Source of the DNA: JAOSJT01 sp035362335
GTDB taxonomy: Bacteria > Bacteroidota > Ignavibacteria > SZUA-365
Direction of reading: 5' to 3'
DNA: 64,000 nucleotides
NCBI GenBank assembly: GCA_035362335.1
Contig: DAOSDL010000009.1
Coordinates: 62,001 to 126,000 of the forward strand
The translations under genes and the position numbers were made by a program. Of this stretch, positions 53,935 through 61,960 are shown one piece after another. Position 1 is the stretch's first letter; each line of letters opens with the position of its first letter. The notes below the pieces were generated by a model. That model worked only from the letters and a program-made list of their open reading frames with translations, searched no databases and was not told where the DNA came from.

Positions 53935-56459
53935 ATCTCGCATTCCTTCGTCTGGGCATGCGGCATCATCGACGACACCGCCTCCAGACCGCTCTTCTGC
54001 TGCTCGGCGTAGCCCTCGGTGTCGCGTTGGTGGTAAGCATCGACATTGCCAATACCAGCGCAGAAGCCTCGTTCAGACGTTCCACCGCCAGTCTCTCCGG
54101 CACGGTCACACACGAAATTCGCTCCACATCGGCCACCTTGCCCGACTCGGTGTATCCGTTCCTTCGCCGGCATGGAGCTCCCGGAGAACTGGCGCCAGTG
54201 GTCGAAGGCATAGTCACGGTGGACGCCATCCCCCTACGCGTGCTTGGCGTGGATCCTTTCGCCATGCTCGGGCAAGCACTGTTCGCAGGCGATGCCGGAG
54301 GCCTCGACGGCCTCTCGGCTTTCCTGACACAGCCCGGTGCGATGTTGATGTCCAGCGAAACAGCACAGCGACTTGTCGCGCGAACAGGCGACACTCTTCT
54401 CGCGCTGCGCAATGGCAAGCATGTTCCGCTGATCCTGATCGCTATCCTCCAACCATCCGATGAAATCGTGGAACAGTCGCTTTCGGGCACGATGCTGTGC
54501 GATGTGGCTACAGCGCAGGAATTGTTGGGCCAACATGGGCGTCTCTCCCGTATCGAAGCCACGCTTGATCCTCAGGATGTGCCACTACTGCGCGCTATAC
54601 TCCCCGCCATGCTGACTGTGGAAACTGCAGGCGGGAGAACGCGCGCGATGGCGTCGATGACGGACTCGTTTACCCTCAATCTCACTGCGCTGAGCTTACT
54701 GGCGTTGCTCGTCGGCGTGTTCCTGATTTACGATACCATCTCCTTTTCTGTCGTGCAGCGCCGCGAGCAGTTCGGTGTCCTACGAACGCTTGGAGTGACG
54801 CGCAGCGAACTCTTCCAACTCGTACTTCTTGAGAGCGCGGTGCTGGGCGCGGTGGGCACAGCACTGGGCCTGATACTCGGTGTTGTGCTTGGTACCGGTA
54901 CGGTGCATCTGGTAACGAGAACGATCAGCGATTTGTACATGACTCTCAGCGCCACAGAGAGCGGCATCGCGCCAATCACACTGCTGAAGGGCGGATTGCT
55001 CGGCATGGCGGCTTCTTTGTTTGCCGCAATTCTGCCCGCGCGAGAAGCAATGCGCAGCGAGGCGGTGTCGACAATGCGGCGCAGCGAAGGCGAGCAGCGC
55101 TTCGTCCGCATGTTGCCTCGAGTTGCGGGAATGGGTGTTGTGTTGATCCTCTTGGGCACGGGTGTGCTGCAATTACCCGGGAGTCGCGTGGATCTAGCCT
55201 TCCTCGCGGTGTTTTCCATGTTGCTCGGCATGACACTGTGTCTGCCTGCCATCCTCGCGTTCAGTGTGCGTCTGCTGCGCAAAGGCGCGGCGCGCCTCGG
55301 CCTGTTCACACTGTCCATGGCCGCGTTGAATATCCGCGCTTCCCTTTCGCGCGCATCCGTGGCGGTGGCGGCGCTGACACTTGCTGTTGCGGTCATCGTC
55401 GGCGTGAACACGATGATCGGCAGCTTTCGCGGCACCGTCACACAGTGGCTGTCCTCCACGCTCGGCGCCGATGTGTACGTGAGCATGCCCTTCAGCGGAG
55501 CGGGTTTCGATGATGGTCTGCCGAGAACTATCGCGGATGAGATTCGCAGCGAAATCGGTACGGCACGAATGGCCACCGCACGCACCCTTACCATGATGAG
55601 CACACGCTATGGAGCCTGGCAATTGGTCGCCGTGTCGGATGATATTGCTCCGGATCGTCCTTACAAATGGCGCAGCGCGGCATCAACGAGCATGCGCGAG
55701 GACTTCCAAGCGGGTGCGGTGTACGTATCAGAGCCGTTCGCATGGCGCCACGGAATCGAAGCGAAGGAGGGACAACGTCTCAATGTGGAAACTCCTCAAG
55801 GCACACGATCCTTCCCCATCGCGGCGGTGTACTACGATTACTCCACGGACAAAGGCGCCGTGCTGCTCGGTGACAGTCTCTACCGTGCGGTGTGGGGTGA
55901 TTCACTTCTTTCATCCATTGCCATTTTTCTTGAAAAAGGAACGGATGCTGCGGCGTACGTCAACAAGCTTCGGCAGCGGCTCGGACCCTGGGGCGAAGTG
56001 GAGGTACAATCGCGCCAAGGCCTTCGTGGGGCTGCCATGGATATGTTCGACAGAACCTTCACTGTCACCTTCGCACTGCAGTTGCTGGCGGCAGTGGTCG
56101 CATTCATCGGTGTGCTGAGTTCGCTGCTCGCACAACAACTCGATCGGCGTCGCGAAGCCGGTCTCTTACGTTCCCTTGGCATGACCGCGGCGCAACTGCG
56201 TCGTCTGCTTGTGGTGGAAAGCGCGGTGTTGGGAGCAGCGGCCGCTCTGTACTCCCTCCCCGTGGGCATGGCGATGGCCTGGCTGCTCACGCATATCATC
56301 AACATTCGATCCTTCGGTTGGTCGCTGACACTCACCATCGACGCGGCTGATCTTATGCAGCCGATGCTTGTCGCCATCGGCGCCGCGCTTCTCGCCTCCA
56401 TACTTCCCGCACTGCGCTTCTCGGCCCTGCGCATTACTGAAGCGATGAGAACGGAGTGA
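53931..56459 (+). CDS. FtsX-like ABC permease, fused AttF/AttG type
   Basis: 842 residues. One membrane helix near 20-38, a periplasmic domain (about 40-245), three helices (about 255-400, with FSVVQRREQFGVLRTLGVTRSE typical of FtsX/MacB), then a second copy: helices near 420-500, another periplasmic part, and a final FtsX block with REAGLLRSLGMTAAQLRRL. Two FtsX units in one chain mean that one polypeptide supplies both halves of the transporter. It starts with GTG overlapping the ATPase stop. It likely extracts or moves lipids/lipoproteins across the periplasm. Confidence 0.92.
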   Translation: MNLAFLRLGMRHHRRHRLQTALLLLGVALGVALVVSIDIANTSAEASFRRSTASLSGTVTHEIRSTSATLPDSVYPFLRRHGAPGELAPVVEGIVTVDAIPLRVLGVDPFAMLGQALFAGDAGGLDGLSAFLTQPGAMLMSSETAQRLVARTGDTLLALRNGKHVPLILIAILQPSDEIVEQSLSGTMLCDVATAQELLGQHGRLSRIEATLDPQDVPLLRAILPAMLTVETAGGRTRAMASMTDSFTLNLTALSLLALLVGVFLIYDTISFSVVQRREQFGVLRTLGVTRSELFQLVLLESAVLGAVGTALGLILGVVLGTGTVHLVTRTISDLYMTLSATESGIAPITLLKGGLLGMAASLFAAILPAREAMRSEAVSTMRRSEGEQRFVRMLPRVAGMGVVLILLGTGVLQLPGSRVDLAFLAVFSMLLGMTLCLPAILAFSVRLLRKGAARLGLFTLSMAALNIRASLSRASVAVAALTLAVAVIVGVNTMIGSFRGTVTQWLSSTLGADVYVSMPFSGAGFDDGLPRTIADEIRSEIGTARMATARTLTMMSTRYGAWQLVAVSDDIAPDRPYKWRSAASTSMREDFQAGAVYVSEPFAWRHGIEAKEGQRLNVETPQGTRSFPIAAVYYDYSTDKGAVLLGDSLYRAVWGDSLLSSIAIFLEKGTDAAAYVNKLRQRLGPWGEVEVQSRQGLRGAAMDMFDRTFTVTFALQLLAAVVAFIGVLSSLLAQQLDRRREAGLLRSLGMTAAQLRRLLVVESAVLGAAAALYSLPVGMAMAWLLTHIINIRSFGWSLTLTIDAADLMQPMLVAIGAALLASILPALRFSALRITEAMRTE

Positions 56460-57658
56460 ATATGACAACGCACATTCCTTCACGCGTTATATCATTGCTC
56501 ATGTTCGAAGTTGGTCCACGTCGAAGCTCTGTATCCCTGCGGCGCATCGGGGGTCTCGTGCTTGCGCAATTCCTTGCCCTGTTCTTCCTGACGGCTTGTG
56601 GCAACCGTTCAGAGGATGCCAGCACCACGGTGCTCACACGCGCGCTCGGGACGGCGGACACCTCGGGTTTCGCCCGAGCATACGCGCCGCGGGAGTTCCG
56701 CTTTCCCGAGGACCACGGGCCGCATCCAGAATATCGCACCGAGTGGTGGTATTATACCGGAAATCTGCGGGATGCGCACGGCAGGAATTTTGGATATCAG
56801 TTGACGTTTTTCCGTAACGCACTCGCACCCGCTTCGGCGAGGGGCATCGGCGACAGCACCTCCACGTGGCGAGCGCGGGACATGTACTTCGCCCATTTCG
56901 CGCTCAGCGATATCGACGGGGAGCGTTTCCACCCCTTCGAGCGTTATGCCCGCGGTGCCGCCGGTCTGGCGGGAGCGAATGCAACGCCCTTGCACGTCTG
57001 GGTGGAGCATTGGCAGGTGCGTCAACAGGGCGATACCACCGTCCTCTTCGCCGAACAGGATGGCGTTGCTATCGACCTCCGTCTTGTGGCAAGTAGAGCG
57101 CCGGTACTGCAGGGCGATCGCGGGCTGAGCCGCAAGAGCATTCGTCCCGGAAACGCTTCCTACTACTACAGCGTACCCCGCCTCGCTACAAATGGCCGTG
57201 TGAAGCTATTTGGCACAGTCTTCACTGTCAGCGGCTTAAGCTGGCTCGACCGCGAGTGGAGCAGCAGCGTGCTCGACACTGGGCAGGCGGGCTGGGATTG
57301 GTTCGCGCTGCAACTCGACGATGGACGCGACATCATGCTGTATCAGATGCGTCGCGATGATGGAAGCGTGGACAGTACATCGGCGGGAACGATTGTCACA
57401 CGGGACGGCGCTTCCATTCCCCTGCGTCACGGCGACTACCGTATCGAAGTTCGAGATTCGTGGACCTCGCCTCAAAGCGGGAAACGCTATCCCTCCGGAT
57501 GGCACATCGTCATCCCCGCGCACAACATCGCGCTTGAGGTCCGTCCCGCACAACAGCGACAGGAACTGCCCTTCGCCGTCACTTACTGGGAGGGCGCGGT
57601 CCGCTGTGAAGGCCCCGGCATCTCCGGTCGTGGCTACGTGGAACTCACGGGGTATTGA
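56456..57658 (+). CDS. AttH/CrtC-type lipocalin-like lipoprotein
   Basis: 400 residues. A lipobox LTAC (Cys48) after a hydrophobic stretch makes it a lipoprotein; the long n-region suggests that ATG 56501 may be the real start. The body is the double-lipocalin fold of the PF07143 (AttH/CrtC) family: FPEDHGPHPEYRTEWWYYTGNL, GYQLTFFR, AHFALSD and LSWLDREWSS. These motifs mark the component of Att-type ABC systems, alongside ATPase and permease as here. It binds a hydrophobic ligand in the periplasm or outer membrane; the compound is unknown. The GTG start overlaps the permease stop. Confidence 0.9.
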   Translation: MNMTTHIPSRVISLLMFEVGPRRSSVSLRRIGGLVLAQFLALFFLTACGNRSEDASTTVLTRALGTADTSGFARAYAPREFRFPEDHGPHPEYRTEWWYYTGNLRDAHGRNFGYQLTFFRNALAPASARGIGDSTSTWRARDMYFAHFALSDIDGERFHPFERYARGAAGLAGANATPLHVWVEHWQVRQQGDTTVLFAEQDGVAIDLRLVASRAPVLQGDRGLSRKSIRPGNASYYYSVPRLATNGRVKLFGTVFTVSGLSWLDREWSSSVLDTGQAGWDWFALQLDDGRDIMLYQMRRDDGSVDSTSAGTIVTRDGASIPLRHGDYRIEVRDSWTSPQSGKRYPSGWHIVIPAHNIALEVRPAQQRQELPFAVTYWEGAVRCEGPGISGRGYVELTGY

Positions 57659-57813
57659 CCTCAACCCATGGTGTCAGAATCGAATGTGCGCTTGTGCTCG
57701 CCACCCATGGATTTCTGCAACATTTCCCTGTAACGAATCGGCACTTCTGACATTGTGCTTACGGTTCGACCTTGCGCTGCGACAAGCCCGTTGTTCTTTT
57801 CCCCGTCCACGTG

Positions 57814-58227
57814 TTACAGTAATCCGACAGCGATCAGTAATCCGTAAACCACCGCACTAAGGCTCATGCACAGGACGAACGGTCCAAGAAGCAATGTGAG
57901 CCATGAGATGTCCCCGCGTCCCTGTCGAATGCTCGTGCGGTGACGGAAAACATTTGCCAGCGACAACACCAGTGTCGCCAAGGCGCATGCGCTCGCGACC
58001 GGCAACGCACGATCACCCGCCATCGCAAGGAAGAGCAGCCATCCCAACCATATTCCGCCGACAGTGGCTCCTACAATAAGCCGCATCGTCAGCCTGAAAT
58101 TGGAATCGCCCATCAGCGTTGCCCATTGCCGGATACCGCTCTTCACATCATCGTTTGTGAACAGCCGCGCGTTTCGCCGACTCCACCCGTTCGAATCCGG
58201 AACGCCGTCAACCTGGTATTTCGACAT
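57814..58227 (-). CDS. Small membrane protein of unknown function
   Basis: 137 residues. A hydrophilic N-terminal part (about 1-45) precedes three hydrophobic helices (about 48-70, 78-95, 112-135). Family not recognised. AAGGAG lies 6 bases before the ATG at 58227. It stands downstream of the Oar-like receptor on the same strand and converges on the Att-type operon. Confidence 0.72.
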   Translation of the reverse strand: MSKYQVDGVPDSNGWSRRNARLFTNDDVKSGIRQWATLMGDSNFRLTMRLIVGATVGGIWLGWLLFLAMAGDRALPVASACALATLVLSLANVFRHRTSIRQGRGDISWLTLLLGPFVLCMSLSAVVYGLLIAVGLL

Positions 58228-58305
58228 ATCAAACTCCTTGTGATCAGCGAGAGTAATTTCGCTTATGTTCGTCACGGGCACAAGAGTTCCGCATCGTAAA
58301 CGCGA

Positions 58306-58329
58306 CGCGGCGGTGTTGCCACCGCCGCG
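58306..58329 (-). terminator. Hairpin after the Oar-like gene
   Basis: A perfect 10-bp GC stem (58306-58315 with 58320-58329) 34 bases past the receptor stop on the minus strand, without a good T-run; termination is uncertain. Confidence 0.4.
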
Positions 58330-58362
58330 CCGTGATGCGAGCAAACGCAATGCGTCCGTTTA

Positions 58363-61300
58363 TCAGAAGGAATAGCGCACACCCAACTGCATCTGCCAGC
58401 GGGATGCGAGATCGTCGAACTGATACGGATCCTTCTTGTCGCTGTAGCTGAAGAGCGGCGTACCCGTGGGCAGCGCGGCACCATCGACACCGAGCGTGTT
58501 GTTGGCGGCGGCCAGACCCTCGAAGCGCAGCAGAAGATCGCGATTCAGTGGCACCGAGCGAATGCGGTTCCACTCGCTGTTGACGAGATTGAACACGTTG
58601 AGAACATCCAGCGTGATTTCGAGGCGGTTGCCCTCCACGAAGGGATTCGGAATTTCCTGCGCAAGACGCAGATCGAAACGACCCCACCACGGCTCGCGAC
58701 CACCAAGGCGATCCACGATCTTGCCGCGGGACTCGCTCAGATATTCATCGCGGGCAATGTATGCGTCGAGCTGGTCGTACACGCTCTCGGCGGCGCGGGT
58801 GATGTTGCTGCCACTCACGCGCACCAGAGCGATGTCGTTCCTGTCCGTGGGCACGTAGATGAGATCGTTCTCCACCTGGCCATCGGCATTCAAGTCGCCA
58901 TCATACACGTAGGAGAATGGCGTGCCGGAGCGTCCTTCGTAGAACACCGATATCGTCGTGGCCCAATTCGTGGCGTAGGTGAAGCGATACGACAACGACG
59001 CCAGTACACGATGCGGTATGTCGAACAGCGAACGCGTAAGTGGTACATCGTTGGGGCTGTCGGCGGTGTGGTTGAAACGCCAATTCGACGCGGCCTGACT
59101 CGAGAGTCCGCTGTTTCTGTCCCGCGCCTCGCTGTAGGTGTAGGCGAGACTCATGAACATCCCGCTCGTGAATTGACGCTGGATCTGACCGCTCACATTC
59201 CATTGATACCCGTCGCTGGTATTCTCCAGCAACAGGACGTTGGTGAAGGGTCCGCTGCGGAACGTACCGGTCTGGGTGAGCGGTGTGGTGTTGCGACCGC
59301 TGTACGTTCCATACACGCCACGGCCACCGGGCAGGGTCGAGCCAAGCGGGGTGGTCGCCTTGCGGTCGCCAAGGTTGATATCGCGGTAGTAAATATCGTT
59401 CAGGGTCTGCGAATACATTCCCTCAAGCGTTCCGACAAATTCGTACGGCAGTTTCTGGTCCACCGCGAGATTGAAACGCATCACCTGCGGCATCTTGAAA
59501 TCGTCGGCGGTCACATTGATCTCGGTAGCTGTACCAGCACGGCTGAGGAAGGCCGGATCACGCGGGTCGAGGTTCGGATCGAAGCGTACGGTATCGTTGC
59601 TAGCCGTGCGGATGTCCAGACGTGCGAATTCCACACCGGTGTTGCCGAATTGGTTGGAAACCCACACGAAGGGAACGCGGCCGGTGAACAATCCGGCGCC
59701 GCCGCGCAGCTGCGTGGTGCGATCGCCGAACACATCCCAGTTGAAGCCCACGCGCGGAGCAAACATCACCGTGCTGCCCGGCACCTGATCGGTGCGCACA
59801 CCGAAGGTCGCACCGGGATTGCCGAGCGCCATCTGCGTGCTCGCATTGTAACGAATGGTGTCGGCAGTAATGTTGTAGGCAGGATTGTCATTGATCATCG
59901 GAATGTCCACACGCACACCGATCGTGGCCTTGAACGTCTTTGTCACCGACCACTCGTCCTGCGCGTAGAAACCGAGCTGCGCGGCTCCGAATTCCGCCGC
60001 GAACATCGGATCGATGCCCGGACGCGTGAAGCTGTATTGCAGGCGGGAGGCCACACCGCGCTCGAGATCACTCAGACTGTTGAATGAGTACGTTCCGTAA
60101 TAATCGCGGATGAACAGATTCTTGAAGCTGAAGAACTCGTTCTGCGTACCGATGGTCAGCACATGATCGCCGAGATACATGCTGAAGTTGTTCGTGATTT
60201 CGAATACATCCTGATCCAACTTGTTCGCCACCGAGAAGTTCTCCGAACCCGCGGTGATGCTCACACCCGTGATACGAGGATCGGAGACGATGACCGTCGG
60301 AAAAGGATTGCCGAAATATTCACGGAAATCACGTATGCGCGTGTAGCCCACGATCAATTCGTTGGACATGTTGTTGCCCAATGTCGAGTTCAACTGCAAC
60401 ACCGACGAGTGCACATTGTTGTTGAAGCGGTAATTACGATTGCCGAAGAGTACACCCGTGGTGCTGGGACGGTACACATCGTCGTACGCATCCACGAAGT
60501 TGTGCCGCACTGTGAGGCGATGGTCATTGGAAATGTTCCAATCCACGCGCGCGAACAATTTCGTGCTGGGGCGCTGTGCGGTGAAAGGCGTCAAACCGCC
60601 GGCATCGTATCCATATTTGGATTGGAGCACCTGTCCCACCGAATCCGCGATGGCATTCACCAGCGCGCCGTTCGCGCGCTGCGTGAAGGCGATGTTTTCG
60701 TAGGGCTGATCACGACTGGTCAACTCCGCATTCGCGAAGAAGAACAGCTTGTTCTCGATGATCGGACCACCGATGCGGAAGCCGGCCTGGTATTCATCGA
60801 AATTCGCGAAGCCCGATTTCACCGTGCTGTCTTTGTACTGCCCGACGGTTCCGGGGACGATGTTGTATCGCGTGCTGTTGAGGTCGCCAATCATGCCTTC
60901 CGAACGGAAGAAGTAATATGCCGAACCTTCAAATGTATTGGTGCCGCTTCGCGTGATGGCGTTGATACCGCCACCGGAAAAGCGTCCCTGACGAACATCG
61001 TACGGAGCAACCACCACTTGGAACTCCTGCAACGCATCGAGGCTGATGGGATTCGTGTTCGCCTGCCCGCCCGGTGTACCCGTGGCACCAAGCCCGAACA
61101 GATCGTTGTACTGCGTTCCGTCGATCTGAATGTTGTTGAAGCGATTGTTTCGTCCGGCAACGGAGTTGCCCGACACCTGCGGCGAGAATTTCGTGAAATC
61201 CTGGAAACTGCGCGAGATGGTGGGGAAGCTTTCGATCTGCTTCGTTCCCACATGCTGCGACGCACCGGTGCGTGAGGAACTCAAAATGGCGCTTCTGTCG

Positions 61301-61680
61301 CTCGTCACTTCCACAGTGCCGAGTTCGACGGTTTTACTGGACAAACCGACATCGAGCCGCAGGTTCTGTCCGAGTTCCAGCGTGATGTCTTCGAGCACCT
61401 TCGTCTCATAGCCGACGAAGGAAATGGTGACGCGGTAAGGACCGCCCACGCGGAGGTTGAGGAGGTTGTACCGGCCGTCGGCGCGTGTGCTGCTGCCGTA
61501 GCTCGTACCGGAGGGAAGGTGCAGCGCAATGACATTCGCGCCGGGCAGCGTCTCGCCGCCGGCTTCGCGAACCGTGCCATTGATGGCCGCTGTCGTGACG
61601 CTCTGCGCCGACACCTGCGCCAAGGATAGCACAACGGCGACGCACAGGAACATGGAGAACCGGGTCACAACGAATCTCAT
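58363..61680 (-). CDS. Oar-like TonB-dependent outer-membrane protein
   Basis: 1105 residues. Signal peptide (MRFVVTRFSMFLCVAVVLS...SAQ), then a carboxypeptidase-regulatory-like beta domain (about 26-115, GTVREAGGETLPGANV), a plug (about 125-250, with NRFNNIQIDGTQYND and GGGINAITRSGTN) and a large barrel ending in Phe. The size and order match the Oar family, large receptors linked in other bacteria to protease-dependent export, adhesion or carbohydrate uptake. AGGAG precedes ATG 61680. It is divergent from the GH38-like gene across 280 bases with no gene, which suggests a shared control region and perhaps a link to glycan use. Confidence 0.92.
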   Translation of the reverse strand: MRFVVTRFSMFLCVAVVLSLAQVSAQSVTTAAINGTVREAGGETLPGANVIALHLPSGTSYGSSTRADGRYNLLNLRVGGPYRVTISFVGYETKVLEDITLELGQNLRLDVGLSSKTVELGTVEVTSDRSAILSSSRTGASQHVGTKQIESFPTISRSFQDFTKFSPQVSGNSVAGRNNRFNNIQIDGTQYNDLFGLGATGTPGGQANTNPISLDALQEFQVVVAPYDVRQGRFSGGGINAITRSGTNTFEGSAYYFFRSEGMIGDLNSTRYNIVPGTVGQYKDSTVKSGFANFDEYQAGFRIGGPIIENKLFFFANAELTSRDQPYENIAFTQRANGALVNAIADSVGQVLQSKYGYDAGGLTPFTAQRPSTKLFARVDWNISNDHRLTVRHNFVDAYDDVYRPSTTGVLFGNRNYRFNNNVHSSVLQLNSTLGNNMSNELIVGYTRIRDFREYFGNPFPTVIVSDPRITGVSITAGSENFSVANKLDQDVFEITNNFSMYLGDHVLTIGTQNEFFSFKNLFIRDYYGTYSFNSLSDLERGVASRLQYSFTRPGIDPMFAAEFGAAQLGFYAQDEWSVTKTFKATIGVRVDIPMINDNPAYNITADTIRYNASTQMALGNPGATFGVRTDQVPGSTVMFAPRVGFNWDVFGDRTTQLRGGAGLFTGRVPFVWVSNQFGNTGVEFARLDIRTASNDTVRFDPNLDPRDPAFLSRAGTATEINVTADDFKMPQVMRFNLAVDQKLPYEFVGTLEGMYSQTLNDIYYRDINLGDRKATTPLGSTLPGGRGVYGTYSGRNTTPLTQTGTFRSGPFTNVLLLENTSDGYQWNVSGQIQRQFTSGMFMSLAYTYSEARDRNSGLSSQAASNWRFNHTADSPNDVPLTRSLFDIPHRVLASLSYRFTYATNWATTISVFYEGRSGTPFSYVYDGDLNADGQVENDLIYVPTDRNDIALVRVSGSNITRAAESVYDQLDAYIARDEYLSESRGKIVDRLGGREPWWGRFDLRLAQEIPNPFVEGNRLEITLDVLNVFNLVNSEWNRIRSVPLNRDLLLRFEGLAAANNTLGVDGAALPTGTPLFSYSDKKDPYQFDDLASRWQMQLGVRYSF

Positions 61681-61960
61681 GGAGACTCCTGATCGTTGGT
61701 GGGAAATGGTATGTGGAAGGACGCGATTACTCGATAGACTCGTCCGCAATATTCCACGAAAAACGGACGAAAGCAACCGCTTTTCCGCTCTCGTATCATC
61801 GAATCATCGGTCGATTCCATGGGACAAGATGGAAAGCGGATGTTAGCTATCCGTTAATTACCCGAGTGGCGGCGTATCCCCTCGATGCCAGAATCGCTCT
61901 GCATTGTTGCCATTCACTTCCACCCTGCGTATGTTCCACACATCACAAAAAAAGCTTGTT

